Notes: generated from the letters alone by a model not told the origin. A DNA stretch of 57,450 nt from PALSA-1006 sp964532405 (GCA_964532405.1 CAZHIC010000015.1:1-57450); one strand, 5' to 3'; counted from the stretch's first letter, positions 39,100 to 48,117 are shown. Numbers and translations: made by a program.

Positions 39100-41562
39100 T
39101 TACCCCTTAAATAAGTTTCGTATGCGCGCCGCGTTGCCGATTACCAGCAAGGAGCTGATCGGCATAGTGATGGCGGCCATCAATGGCGTCACGTGCCCCA
39201 TCATCGCCAGCGGCACCATGATGCTGTTATACGCGAATGACAGGCCGATATTCTGCTTGATGGTACGCAGCGTGCGCCGCGACAGCAATGTGGCCAGACG
39301 CACCTTATCCAGCTCGTTTTGCATCAGCACGATGTCGGCGCTCTCGACCGAGACATCCGTGCCCGAACCCAAGGCGATGCCGACATCCGCGCGGATCAAG
39401 GCGGGCGCGTCGTTTACGCCGTCCCCCACCATGGCCACACATTCGCCGCTTTGTTGCAGCTGTTGAATGACGAGATCCTTATCTTGCGGCATCACTTCGG
39501 CGATCACTTCCATGCCGCCCAACTGGCGCGCGATCGCTTCGGCCACCGGTTTGCGATCTCCGCTCAGCAGCGTCATGCGGATACCGGCTGCACGCAAGGT
39601 GTTGACCAGGCCTTGCGCATCGCTGCGCAGGGTGTCGGCCAGCACTAACATCGCCACATGCTTGCCCGCCACGGCGCAATGTACGCAAGTCTGCGCTTGC
39701 ATTTCCAATTCACCGAGTTGCGCTTGCAACTCGTCGCTCAGTTGCACTTGCTCGCGCCGCAACCAGTCGAGCGTGCCCAGCAGGATGCGCCGCCCTTCCA
39801 TTTCGGCCTGTACGCCCGATCCGGGCAAGGCCAAGAAATGCTGCACGCTTGCGCTGCGATAGCCCAATTGACGCTCATCGGCGGCGCGGACAATGGCATG
39901 TGCGACGCTGTGCTCGGAATAGCGTTCGACCGCTGCCGCCAACAGCAGCAGTTTTGTTTCGTCTTGTCCCGTGGCCGCGACCACGCGCTCCAAACGCATC
40001 TTGCCTTCGGTCAGCGTGCCGGTCTTGTCGAATACGAAATGCGTGACCTTGGAAAGCGTTTCCAGCACCTCGCCGTTCTTCACCAGAATGCCATGTTTGG
40101 CACCCAGCCCCGAAGCCACGGCGATGGACATCGGCGTGGCCATGCCCAGTGCGCACGGACAGGTGATGATCAACACCGAAGTGGCCGCCATCAAGGCGAA
40201 TTCAAAATTGCCTGCCCAGATAAAATAAGTGATGCTGGCGCAGATCAGCGTAGCCAGCACGAACCACGGCACGATGCTATCGGAGATGCGCTGGATAGGT
40301 GCTTTGGACGATTGCGCTTCTTCCACCAGACGAATGATCTTGGACAAGGCGGAGTCCTGCATCGCGGCCTGCACCTCGACCACCAGCATGCCGTCACCGT
40401 TCAGCGTTCCCGCCGCGACGTGCGCGCCGATGCTCTTGCTGACCGGCATAGACTCACCGCTGAGCATGGACTCGTCCACCGAGCTATGCCCCTCGCGCAC
40501 CACGCCATCCATGGGTATTTTGCTGCCGGGCTTGACCAATACGCGATCACCCACTTTCACCGCACGGATGGAAGTGAGCTTCTCCACGCCTTCCTGCAAC
40601 AAGGTCGCCACGCGCGGCTGCAACTCCATCAAGCGGTTGGTCGCGGCCACCGCCTGATGGCGGAACATGCCTTCCAGATAGCGTCCGATCAGAATCACGA
40701 ACGTCAGGTTGGTGACCGTATCAAAATACACTTCGCCGGGATGACTCGGATTAAGGGTCACATACAACGAGTAGGCATACGTGACTGAAAGCCCGATCGC
40801 GATGGGCAGATCCATGGTCAATCGCCAGTTACGCAAACCGCTCCACGCCCCCTTGAAAAAAGGAAAACCCGAATAGAACAAGGTCGGCGTGGCGAGAGCG
40901 TAACCCATCCAATGAAAGAAATTGCGGAACTCCCCATCGCCCGCACCGCTGTATAGCGCAATAGAGATCAGCGTCAGATTCATCATGGCAAAGCCGGCGA
41001 AGAACAAACGGAACAGCATGGCCCGGTTGGCGCGTTTCATCGCTCCCCCTGCCGTCTCAGGATCGTAGGGAACGCCCGCGTAGCCGATTTTGGAGAGTTG
41101 CTTGATCAGGAAGGATAGCTTGACACGCTGCCCGTCCCAGCGAATATGCAGACGCTTGCCCGCCAAATTGACGTTGGCAGTTTGCACACCCGGAATGCGC
41201 ATCATGCCGCGCTCGATCAGCCACACGCAGGCGGCACAATGGATACCCTCGACCAGAAGGTGGGCATCGCGGATGTCGCCCTTAAAATTGACGAACTCCC
41301 GCTGCACCTCTTCGAGATCGTACATCTCGACATCTTTTGGCGGCGTCGGCGGAGGGGCCAGCAGCGTCCCCTCAGGGGTGCGCTGGTAATAGCCCTCTAG
41401 TCCAGCCTCGTAGATCGCCTCGCATACCGACTTGCACGCGAAGCAGCAGAAATTGCGCTTAGCCCCCCCCAGCTGGCTATGAAAATCATCACCATCCGCG
41501 ATTGCCAAGCCGCAATGAAAACACCCCGCATGCGCGAGGTGCTCGTTGTTATTTTGTTGCAT
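39100..41562 (-). CDS. ccoI: cbb3-associated copper P-type ATPase CcoI
   Basis: CcoI (FixI) is a P1B ATPase that exports copper for CuB of cbb3 oxidase. The 820-aa protein has an N-terminal cysteine-rich zinc-ribbon-like segment (CFHCGLAI, FCCFACKSVC), an HMA domain with GIHCAACVW, the membrane copper motif ITCPCALGMATP, the phosphorylated DKTGTLTEG and the hinge GDGVNDAPALI. It lies between fixH and ccoS, in the ccoGHIS order. Confidence 0.95.
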   Translation of the reverse strand: MQQNNNEHLAHAGCFHCGLAIADGDDFHSQLGGAKRNFCCFACKSVCEAIYEAGLEGYYQRTPEGTLLAPPPTPPKDVEMYDLEEVQREFVNFKGDIRDAHLLVEGIHCAACVWLIERGMMRIPGVQTANVNLAGKRLHIRWDGQRVKLSFLIKQLSKIGYAGVPYDPETAGGAMKRANRAMLFRLFFAGFAMMNLTLISIALYSGAGDGEFRNFFHWMGYALATPTLFYSGFPFFKGAWSGLRNWRLTMDLPIAIGLSVTYAYSLYVTLNPSHPGEVYFDTVTNLTFVILIGRYLEGMFRHQAVAATNRLMELQPRVATLLQEGVEKLTSIRAVKVGDRVLVKPGSKIPMDGVVREGHSSVDESMLSGESMPVSKSIGAHVAAGTLNGDGMLVVEVQAAMQDSALSKIIRLVEEAQSSKAPIQRISDSIVPWFVLATLICASITYFIWAGNFEFALMAATSVLIITCPCALGMATPMSIAVASGLGAKHGILVKNGEVLETLSKVTHFVFDKTGTLTEGKMRLERVVAATGQDETKLLLLAAAVERYSEHSVAHAIVRAADERQLGYRSASVQHFLALPGSGVQAEMEGRRILLGTLDWLRREQVQLSDELQAQLGELEMQAQTCVHCAVAGKHVAMLVLADTLRSDAQGLVNTLRAAGIRMTLLSGDRKPVAEAIARQLGGMEVIAEVMPQDKDLVIQQLQQSGECVAMVGDGVNDAPALIRADVGIALGSGTDVSVESADIVLMQNELDKVRLATLLSRRTLRTIKQNIGLSFAYNSIMVPLAMMGHVTPLMAAITMPISSLLVIGNAARIRNLFKG

Positions 41563-41579
41563 GGAATTGACCGTTGACG

Positions 41580-42134
41580 TTATTTAGAAACAGCAACAAA
41601 GACCTTTTGCTCCGTCTCGAATATCCGCTCATTCTGCGTTACCTGAATAAGCACATCCCAATTGCCGGGTCGAGGAAAGTTCATGCTGCCCTCATACTGT
41701 CCAGATGCAGTTTCATGCAGCGTTGTGCTGGTATCAAAATTTGGATCACCGGGCCACTGGGCGTTGATTACAACCTGCCCACCCTGAATCGGCTTGCCGT
41801 CCCGATCATTCAACTCGAATTTCAGTTGCGCCGGATTGGCAACCAAAATAAAGCGCGCGGCACTTTCCGAAGCCATGCTGTCGTTTGGCAAGCGATTGGG
41901 AGAGTGCAACTTGGCCTGCCAACCTAATGTCGTACGCTCTGCCTGCTGTTGCACCCACTTCGCATCATATTGGTTATGCCCTTTGACGCTGTAATTTTCA
42001 TCGAGCAGCCTTGTCTTGTGGTGCATCACATTCCACAGCATGCGCGCATTGATGAGCACTCCCGCCAATACGATCAGCATCAACCCCAACACCCACGGAT
42101 TGCGCCAACCCTGCTTGTTTTTTTGCGAAATCAT
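41580..42134 (-). CDS. fixH: cbb3 maturation protein FixH/CcoH
   Basis: FixH/CcoH is a bitopic inner-membrane protein that stays with cbb3 oxidase and helps its assembly. The 184-aa protein has one N-terminal helix (WVLGLMLIVLAGVLINARML) and a periplasmic beta domain with RPGNWDVLIQVTQNERIFE. It follows ccoG after a family A element (42182-42296) and precedes ccoI by 17 bases. Confidence 0.92.
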   Translation of the reverse strand: MISQKNKQGWRNPWVLGLMLIVLAGVLINARMLWNVMHHKTRLLDENYSVKGHNQYDAKWVQQQAERTTLGWQAKLHSPNRLPNDSMASESAARFILVANPAQLKFELNDRDGKPIQGGQVVINAQWPGDPNFDTSTTLHETASGQYEGSMNFPRPGNWDVLIQVTQNERIFETEQKVFVAVSK

Positions 42135-42181
42135 GATTGTCCTCTCATTCTGTTTAAACTAACGGGCAAAAAAATAACCCT

Positions 42182-42296
42182 GATAATGAAACTCGCCTTG
42201 CCCGTTTCCCTCTCCTCAATCCTCTCCCGCAAGCGGGGAGAGCGAAGCGAGGGGGGCGGAGCCAAGCAAACGAGTCGCTACGCGAGCTTACTGATA
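42182..42296. repeat. Family A element with imperfect terminal repeats between ccoG and fixH (115 bp)
   Basis: It begins GATAATGAAACTCGCC and ends with CGCGAGCTTACTGATAATGC. Inside are CCCTCTCCTCAATCC and the hairpin CTCCCGCAAGCGGGGAG, uninterrupted by the 54-bp module. It ends five bases before the ccoG stop codon position, within the operon. Confidence 0.9.
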
Positions 42297-42300
42297 ATGC

Positions 42301-43737
42301 TCAAGGCTTGGGGCCGTTGAACATGGTGGTGTATTCGGCTGCCATCGTGGGGTCTTCTACATTTTCCACGCGGAACTGCAGCTTGGTCACTTCCTGACGA
42401 ATATTTTCCTCGGCCGCTTTCACGAACACCGTGAACGCGGCCGCCTTACCGTGATGCGTCAATTGCTTCTGGCCCGCATCGACGATGATCTGATCCTTGA
42501 TGCCGCCCTCGGCACTGATTTTGACGTAAACATCTTTGTCCGTTTTGTTCAACACTTTAAAGGTGTATTTGTTCTGAATCGAGCCGTCACTCATGCGTAC
42601 GAAAAGCGGTTGACGTTCCGGTGCCACGCGCAGGATAAGCGCGCCCAAGTGCGTCAATCCGTAAATAATGCCTGACAACGCCAGCAACAAAATCCCGACG
42701 TAAACCCATGTACGCGGATGCTGGTAAAGCTTCTTGACCGGACGCCCTTCGAGCTCATCCAGCGAAGCATAACGGATCAGGCCGCGCGGACGCCCCACTT
42801 TATCCATGATCGTATCGCAGGCGTCAATACACAAGCCACAGGTAATGCACCCCAGTTGCTGTCCTTGGCGAATATCGACACCGGTTGGACACACTTGCAC
42901 ACATTGGTAACAATCAATGCAATCGCCCGTATTTTTTTCATCGGCAGGCTGTCCGCGCCGAATTTTGCCGCGCGGCTCCCCCCTCGCCTCATCGTATGCC
43001 GGCAATATGGTCTGCGAGTCGCCCATCACCGCCTGAATACGCGCATAAGGGCACAACCACATGCACGTCTGTTCGCGCATGAAACCAGCCAAAACATAGG
43101 TTCCCACGATGAACATGAGCAAAACCACCCAGCCGATTAGCGACAGATTGAAGGTCAGCAAGTTGTGCCAATAATCAAAAGCATCGACGAACCAGATAGA
43201 GAAACTGATCCCGGTGAACGCCGCGATAAGCAGCCAAATCGCATGCTTGATCACCTTCATGCGAATCTTGGTCGCATCCCATGGCGCTTTGTCCAGCTTT
43301 TGACGTTGCGTATGGTTACCTTCGATCTTCTCTTCGATCCAGGTAAACCAATCCACCCACGTTGACTGAAAACAAAAATAACCGCAGAACACGCGTGATG
43401 CAACCGACGTTACCGCAAACAACGTCATCGCCAGCAGCAGCAGCAGCAAAGACAACATCCAGATGTCCTGCGGCAGAATGGTGAGGTTAAAAAAATGGAA
43501 CTGACGGTGCTCGATGTCGAACAATATTGCTTGCTTACCGTTCCAGCGCAGGTAGGCGCCGAGGAAAAAGATCAGCCAGAGTGATTGTGTGATGTTTTTG
43601 TAGGTGCGGAATCTTCCGGGCATACGCTTGGCATGAATCGTCTTTTCGCCCGAATTGACGTGCCATTCTTCGTGTTCGCGGTAAAGACTGGTCACACCAG
43701 TTGCTTCTGGAGCCGCCTTCTGTTGCACTTCATCCAT
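42301..43737 (-). CDS. ccoG: cbb3 accessory iron-sulphur membrane protein CcoG
   Basis: CcoG (FixG/RdxA) is a polyferredoxin-like membrane protein, reported to reduce copper for cbb3 assembly. The 478-aa protein has about five membrane helices, two 4Fe-4S motifs (CIDCYQCVQVCPTG and CITCGLCIDACD) and a periplasmic Ig-like C-terminal domain. ATG at 43737 follows CAGGAGTAGGG; an in-frame TTG at 43764 lacks a ribosome-binding site. It is separated from the structural ccoNOQP genes by a terminator-like hairpin. Confidence 0.95.
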   Translation of the reverse strand: MDEVQQKAAPEATGVTSLYREHEEWHVNSGEKTIHAKRMPGRFRTYKNITQSLWLIFFLGAYLRWNGKQAILFDIEHRQFHFFNLTILPQDIWMLSLLLLLLAMTLFAVTSVASRVFCGYFCFQSTWVDWFTWIEEKIEGNHTQRQKLDKAPWDATKIRMKVIKHAIWLLIAAFTGISFSIWFVDAFDYWHNLLTFNLSLIGWVVLLMFIVGTYVLAGFMREQTCMWLCPYARIQAVMGDSQTILPAYDEARGEPRGKIRRGQPADEKNTGDCIDCYQCVQVCPTGVDIRQGQQLGCITCGLCIDACDTIMDKVGRPRGLIRYASLDELEGRPVKKLYQHPRTWVYVGILLLALSGIIYGLTHLGALILRVAPERQPLFVRMSDGSIQNKYTFKVLNKTDKDVYVKISAEGGIKDQIIVDAGQKQLTHHGKAAAFTVFVKAAEENIRQEVTKLQFRVENVEDPTMAAEYTTMFNGPKP

Positions 43738-43861
43738 TACCCTACTCCTGTGAGTTTCTTCCAAACTTTAGTCTGGCTATTTTTATAAAGAACACTCTGC
43801 TTAAACCCTGCCAGCAGACAAAATTTACGCAGAGAATTCTTATCGTTTTAAGAATTAAACA

Positions 43862-43890
43862 AATGAAAAAGAGGAGGCAAGCCTCCCCTT
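43862..43890 (-). terminator. Probable terminator after the cbb3 structural genes
   Basis: On the minus strand GGAGG-CTTG-CCTCC is followed by TCTTTTTC. The stem is short (5 bp) but GC-rich. It is placed after the 39-codon ORF and before ccoG. Confidence 0.55.
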
Positions 43891-43906
43891 CTTCAATCCG
43901 ACGCGA

Positions 43907-44026
43907 TTACTTTTCGCCAGCCTTTTTCTTCGAGTTGTTAAACAGCCAGACCAATGCCGCGATTACCGCCCCGAACGCACCTGCCGTGGCGATCATCAAA
44001 GCCCAATAAACAAAGTCATGTGACAT
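43907..44026 (-). CDS. 39-residue single-pass membrane protein of the cbb3 operon
   Basis: The short frame encodes 39 residues starting MSHDFVYWALMIATAGAFGA and ending VIAALVWLFNNSKKKAGEK. It is one membrane helix with a basic tail. AAGGAAA stands five bases before the ATG, and it is 55 bases after ccoP on the same strand, before a terminator. A canonical ccoQ is separately present, so this is an additional small protein; it could be analogous to CcoM-type small subunits of cbb3 oxidases, which is only a suggestion. Confidence 0.6.
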   Translation of the reverse strand: MSHDFVYWALMIATAGAFGAVIAALVWLFNNSKKKAGEK

Positions 44027-44081
44027 ATTAATTTCCTTTCATCAAATCTGCGCGGCTCACGCCGCGCAGGTACATGAGATA

Positions 44082-45071
44082 TTACTTAGTTGCAGGAGCG
44101 ACAGCCGGATCAACTGCTGCCGGAGCATCAGCCGTACCACCGCCAAACCTGTACACGTAAACCGCCAGCTTCTTGATTTCAACAGGAGACAACTTACCCG
44201 CCGCCGTAAAATTAGGCATGATTGCAACACGTGTCATTGGATCGCCGGAGTTCACACCGTAAGTGATGGTCTGCTTGATGCCTGCCAAAGAGCCGTCGAA
44301 ACGCCATATCTTATCGGTCAAATTAGCCGAACCCATGGCCTGCATACCCTTGGCATCAGCGCCGTGACATGCGGTACAGTCAGCTTCCGCAAACACTTTC
44401 TTACCGGCAGCAACCGCGGCATCCTTATCGGCATTATCCTTGCCGCCATCTTCGCTCATCGCCTTGACGTAATGCGCCACGTCGTCGATTTGCTGTACGG
44501 ACAAGCTGTCTTTGTGCGCAACCATCATGCCTTGACGACCGCCGGTGATAGTCTCGTGAATCTTGTCGATTTCACCGCCATACAACCAGTCATCATCGAG
44601 CAGAATCGGAGCCATCAGACCCTGCTCATGCTTGGCAAACTTGGCTCCCTGAATCGTCCCCTTGCCATTCTGGCCGTGACACGCCGCACAATTGTCACTG
44701 AACAACACCTTGCCGGAAGCCAATGCGTATTTGGACATATCATCATCCGCTAAAATCGCGGCTGGCGTCATGTCCTTCAGCTTGTTTTCCCATTTGCCAC
44801 GGACATCGTCCAATACTTTGGTATCCTCGGCTAGTTCCTTGATCGCAGTCCACTTGCCTGAACCCGGCAAACCGACGCCCTCAAAGTGTGTTCCGTTCAT
44901 TGCAAACGGGATACCCGGATACAACACCCAATACACCACCACCCAAATCGCACTGGCAGCCAGACCCAGCATCCACCACTTCGGCGGCTCATTGATAAGA
45001 TCACCCAAATCATCATCCCATACATGCCCCGTGGTAGGTACACCACCAGCGGAGTTGTGATTATCACTCAT
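44082..45071 (-). CDS. ccoP: cbb3-type cytochrome c oxidase subunit III (CcoP)
   Basis: CcoP is the dihaem c-type cytochrome that takes electrons into cbb3 oxidase. The 329-aa protein has an N-terminal membrane helix (WMLGLAASAIWVVVYWVLYP) and two haem-binding motifs, CAACH (about residue 131) and CTACH (about 228). The tail is alanine/proline-rich. The ATG overlaps the ccoQ stop as ATGA. Strand and order ccoN-ccoO-ccoQ-ccoP are standard. Confidence 0.97.
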   Translation of the reverse strand: MSDNHNSAGGVPTTGHVWDDDLGDLINEPPKWWMLGLAASAIWVVVYWVLYPGIPFAMNGTHFEGVGLPGSGKWTAIKELAEDTKVLDDVRGKWENKLKDMTPAAILADDDMSKYALASGKVLFSDNCAACHGQNGKGTIQGAKFAKHEQGLMAPILLDDDWLYGGEIDKIHETITGGRQGMMVAHKDSLSVQQIDDVAHYVKAMSEDGGKDNADKDAAVAAGKKVFAEADCTACHGADAKGMQAMGSANLTDKIWRFDGSLAGIKQTITYGVNSGDPMTRVAIMPNFTAAGKLSPVEIKKLAVYVYRFGGGTADAPAAVDPAVAPATK

Positions 45072-45268
45072 TTTTTATCTCCCAATTTGTTGTACTCGAC
45101 ATCGTCCCGCAGAGCCATATCGCTCTGCGAGTCGAATGCTTCCTTGTTCTTAGGATTGAACACCAGCACATAGACCGCGATCATTGCCACGAACGCCGCC
45201 ACGGTAAAAAATACCCCGAGCCAATCGTTCAGCGACATGGCCAACCAATCCGTATGCAGGTAATCCAT
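45068..45268 (-). CDS. ccoQ: cbb3 oxidase small subunit CcoQ
   Basis: The 66-aa protein is a single-pass CcoQ/FixQ-like subunit: helix WLGVFFTVAAFVAMIAVYVLVF, then NPKNKEAFDS. CcoQ stabilises the interaction of CcoP with the core. ATG at 45268 is four bases beyond the ccoO stop; an in-frame start at 45301 would fall inside ccoO. It overlaps ccoP by four bases. Confidence 0.9.
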   Translation of the reverse strand: MDYLHTDWLAMSLNDWLGVFFTVAAFVAMIAVYVLVFNPKNKEAFDSQSDMALRDDVEYNKLGDKK

Positions 45269-45272
45269 AAGC

Positions 45273-46070
45273 TTAGTCACGGTAGTTGACACCCTCTTCA
45301 AACTTCACGTGGTTACCCAAGCCTTGGAGGAAAGCGATCACAGCGTCCATCTCTGTCTTACCTTCGACTTCCTTAGCTGCGCCTGCAATCACTGCGTCCG
45401 TGTAGATATTCTTAGGCACGGGGTTGAACGGCATGATCGTCATGACGTGCATCGTCTTCGTGAGCTTGACCGCGTCAACCGGAGTTTTATCCAGGAAGAA
45501 GAAGTTAGGCATGACCGACTCAGGCACCACATCGCGCGGATACTTCAAGTGTTTGCGGTGCCATTCATCGGAGTACTTGCCGCCCACGCGAGCCAGATCA
45601 GGACCGGTACGCTTGGAACCCCATTGGTACGTATGATCGTACATGGATTCTTCGGCGATAGAGTAGTGACCATAACGATCTTTCTCGTCACGGAACGGAC
45701 GAATCATCTGCGAGTGGCACAGGAAACAGCCTTCGCGGATGTAAATCGTACGCCCCGCCAACTCCAGCGGCTTGTAAGGGCGCACGCCATCGCCAGGCTG
45801 CCAGTCATCCAGGGTCTTGTGTGCGGATGTAACCGGATTCCACACGATCTTGTCCATCGAGATGGCGTTGCCTTGCAAGTCTTTATGCGAGGTGTTGTTG
45901 AACGTACCGTCACCGCCCGACATGCCCGTGTTCGGCAGGTAGAACAGCGGCACGATTTCAACGATACCGCCGAAAGCCACAGCAATCGCAGTAAAAACAA
46001 ACATCAAAAGCGTACTGCGCTCGATCTTGTCCTGTAGTTTTGTTGAATAAATCTTGTCGTGATCAGACAT
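45273..46070 (-). CDS. ccoO: cbb3-type cytochrome c oxidase subunit II (CcoO)
   Basis: CcoO is the monohaem c-type subunit. The 265-aa protein has an N-terminal membrane helix (STLLMFVFTAIAVAFGGIVE) and one haem site, EGCFLCHSQMIRPFRDEKDR. ATG at 46070 (MSDHDKIYSTK) is preferred to an in-frame start at 46124 lying inside the ccoN end. It follows ccoN by 13 bases. Confidence 0.96.
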   Translation of the reverse strand: MSDHDKIYSTKLQDKIERSTLLMFVFTAIAVAFGGIVEIVPLFYLPNTGMSGGDGTFNNTSHKDLQGNAISMDKIVWNPVTSAHKTLDDWQPGDGVRPYKPLELAGRTIYIREGCFLCHSQMIRPFRDEKDRYGHYSIAEESMYDHTYQWGSKRTGPDLARVGGKYSDEWHRKHLKYPRDVVPESVMPNFFFLDKTPVDAVKLTKTMHVMTIMPFNPVPKNIYTDAVIAGAAKEVEGKTEMDAVIAFLQGLGNHVKFEEGVNYRD

Positions 46071-46083
46071 GTTTTCTCTCCCC

Positions 46084-47514
46084 TTATGCTTTGGCCGGAA
46101 CGGCGTTGACGCCGCGCACAGCACTAGCTTGACGTACTGTCATCACCACGTTGAACAGCATGATCCACGTGCCCAGATTGAAAATTGCACCGCCGACAGC
46201 GCGCATCACATAGTAAGGATGCATAGCAGATACAGACTCAACAAAGGTGTAAGTCAAAGTGCCGAACTCGTCGTAATCACGCCACATCAGACCCTGCATA
46301 ATGCCGGACACCCACATCGCAACAATGTAAGTAATAGCACCGATCAAGGACACCCAGAAGTGCACGTTCACCAAGCGGTCAGAATACATTTCGGTATTCC
46401 ACAGCTTCTTAATCATGTGATAGAGCGCGCCGAAGGAAATCATCGACATCCAACCCAAAGCACCGGCGTGAACGTGGCCTACCGTCCAGTCAGTGTAATG
46501 AGACAACGCGTTCACAGACTTGATCGCCATCACCGGGCCGTCAAATGTGGACATCGCGTAGAACGCCATCGCCGTTACCAGGAAACGCAGGATGTAGTCG
46601 GTGCGCAACTTGTCCCATGCACCGGACAAAGTCATCATACCGTTCATCGCACCACCCCAAGAAGGGATGATCATCGCCAGAGAGATCGCCGCACCCAGAG
46701 AACCGGTCCAGTCGGGCAAAGCGGTGTATTGCAGATGGTGAGCACCCAGCCAAACATAACCGAAACTCAATGTCCAGAAGTGCAACACCGACAAACGGTA
46801 TGAGAACACCGGACGATTAGCCTGCTTAGGAATGAAGTAATACATGATGCCGAGGAAGCCGCCGGTCAGGTAGAAACCCACCGCATTGTGGCCCCACCAC
46901 CATTGAATCATCGCATCTTGTACGCCAGAGTAGATGGAGAAGGAGGTAGCCCAATCGACTGGGATCGCCAAGCTATTCACCACGTGCAGGTAAGTGATCA
47001 TGATGATCATACCCATCGTGAACCAGTTGGACACATACATATGCGAAGTCTTGCGTATCACGTTGGTCATAACGTAATTCAGACCATATGACAGCCAAAC
47101 AACGGCGATCATGATGTCAACCCACCATGGCAGCTCGGCGTATTCCTTACCTTCCGACAGCCCTAATGGCAAAGTGATCACCGCGCAAAGGATGATCAAA
47201 TTCCAACCCCAGAAATGAAACCAAGCCAGCTTATTGCTCCACAACTTGGTCTGCCCGGTACGCTGCACGATGTAATAACCGGTGGCGAACAGTACGCTAC
47301 CACCAAACGCAAAAATCACCGCATTGGTATGCAGTGGGCGCAGACGGCCGAAAGTAATTTCAGGAATGTCAAAGTTTAAGAACGGAAAAGCCAATTCCGA
47401 TGCCACATACACACCGATCAGCGTACCCACAACTGCATAGATGCAAGCCGCAATGGTGAACCATCGGACCACGTCCATATCATACTTTACTGGTGTCGCT
47501 TGAGTCGCTTCCAC
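46084..47514 (-). CDS. ccoN: cbb3-type cytochrome c oxidase subunit I (CcoN)
   Basis: CcoN is the catalytic haem-copper subunit, active at low oxygen. The 476-aa protein has about twelve helices and the histidine ligands expected for haems b and b3 and CuB, for example around WWWGHNAVGFYLTGGFLG, GAHHLQYTALPDW and GHVHAGALGWM. The start codon is GTG, supported by the strong Shine-Dalgarno GGAGGAG. It leads ccoN-ccoO-ccoQ-ccoP-39-codon ORF. An FNR box and a matching -10 lie about 230-265 bases upstream. Confidence 0.97.
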   Translation of the reverse strand: MEATQATPVKYDMDVVRWFTIAACIYAVVGTLIGVYVASELAFPFLNFDIPEITFGRLRPLHTNAVIFAFGGSVLFATGYYIVQRTGQTKLWSNKLAWFHFWGWNLIILCAVITLPLGLSEGKEYAELPWWVDIMIAVVWLSYGLNYVMTNVIRKTSHMYVSNWFTMGMIIMITYLHVVNSLAIPVDWATSFSIYSGVQDAMIQWWWGHNAVGFYLTGGFLGIMYYFIPKQANRPVFSYRLSVLHFWTLSFGYVWLGAHHLQYTALPDWTGSLGAAISLAMIIPSWGGAMNGMMTLSGAWDKLRTDYILRFLVTAMAFYAMSTFDGPVMAIKSVNALSHYTDWTVGHVHAGALGWMSMISFGALYHMIKKLWNTEMYSDRLVNVHFWVSLIGAITYIVAMWVSGIMQGLMWRDYDEFGTLTYTFVESVSAMHPYYVMRAVGGAIFNLGTWIMLFNVVMTVRQASAVRGVNAVPAKA

Positions 47515-47700
47515 AGTATCTCCTCCCTAGAGCTAGTTAATAACACAATGCGTTAATCGCATTTCCAAAAGCAGAAAAACGACCCACGCACCCCACCTTT
47601 TGACACACAACTTTTAAAAGCGGCGCGATAATCGCATGAGCAACCGCGACAAGTAAAGCGCAAATTTAGTTCCCGCAGGGTATACCCAACAGCAATTGTC

Positions 47701-47720
47701 GGGTTAAATTTGGGTTAAAT
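47701..47720. repeat. Tandem 10-bp repeat in the ccoN leader
   Basis: GGGTTAAATT is directly followed by TGGGTTAAAT, nearly the same unit. It falls roughly 12-31 bases after the predicted FNR-dependent start. It may be an operator or be incidental. Confidence 0.4.
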
Positions 47721-47738
47721 CCCCCCAGGAACATCACA

Positions 47739-47780
47739 ATATTAAAGAAAAATTAATTAACGGGACTTGATATAAATCAA
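47739..47780 (-). promoter_or_regulatory. FNR-activated class-II promoter of the ccoN operon
   Basis: TTGATATAAATCAA (47767-47780) is a perfect FNR box. On the minus strand TAATAT (47744-47739) is a -10 element 22 bases beyond it, the spacing of FNR sites centred near -41.5. Transcription would begin near 47732, giving a leader of about 220 bases. The rest of 47515-47796 holds no gene. Confidence 0.8.
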
Positions 47781-47796
47781 AACTAGAGAAGAAAAC

Positions 47797-47870
47797 TGGA
47801 GCGGGTGATGGGGATCGAACCCACGTCTAAAGCTTGGGAAGCTTTCGTTCTACCATTGAACTACACCCGC
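47797..47870 (-). tRNA. tRNA-Gly (anticodon CCC)
   Basis: The cloverleaf reads GCGGGTG acceptor, TAGTTCAATGGTAGAA D-arm, anticodon arm AAAGC-TTCCCAA-GCTTT (CCC at positions 34-36) and GTGGGTTCGATCCCCAT T-arm, with an encoded CCA. It closely resembles E. coli glyU. Confidence 0.95.
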
Positions 47871-47873
47871 GTG

Positions 47874-47894
47874 TAAAATGCGGTGCGCATTCTA
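47874..47894. promoter_or_regulatory. Divergent -10 elements for thiS (+) and tRNA-Gly (-)
   Basis: TGTAAAAT, with TAAAAT at 47874-47879, faces thiS. TAGAAT on the minus strand (47894-47889, then GCGC) lies about 19 bases before the tRNA. No clear -35 elements were found for either. Confidence 0.4.
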
Positions 47895-47913
47895 ACATGG
47901 ACATCCACGAGCA

Positions 47914-48117
47914 GTGATTACCCTAAGCATTAACGGCGCACCCCGCCAATTTCCCGCTACCCTCAAGGTTGCCGAACTCATAGCAACACTGGGCTACACC
48001 GGCAAACGCATTGCACTGGAGCGCAACGGCGAAATCGTGCCGCGCGGTCTCTTCGCCACACAGCAATTGTTTGACGGCGACAAGCTAGAAGTCGTCGTGG
48101 CGGTAGGCGGCGGCTAA
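47914..48117 (+). CDS. thiS: Sulphur carrier protein ThiS
   Basis: ThiS is the ubiquitin-like sulphur carrier for the thiazole of thiamine. The 67-aa protein begins MITLSINGAPRQFPATLKVA and ends in the diglycine-containing VAVGGG, which is thiocarboxylated. The start is GTG. It precedes thiG by 48 bases; thiF, thiH or thiO are not in the window. No TPP riboswitch was found upstream. Confidence 0.93.
   Translation: MITLSINGAPRQFPATLKVAELIATLGYTGKRIALERNGEIVPRGLFATQQLFDGDKLEVVVAVGGG

Noticed and set aside
39658..40788. 376-codon plus-strand frame opposite ccoI
   Set aside because: Shadow frame; ccoI on the other strand has all P-type ATPase motifs.
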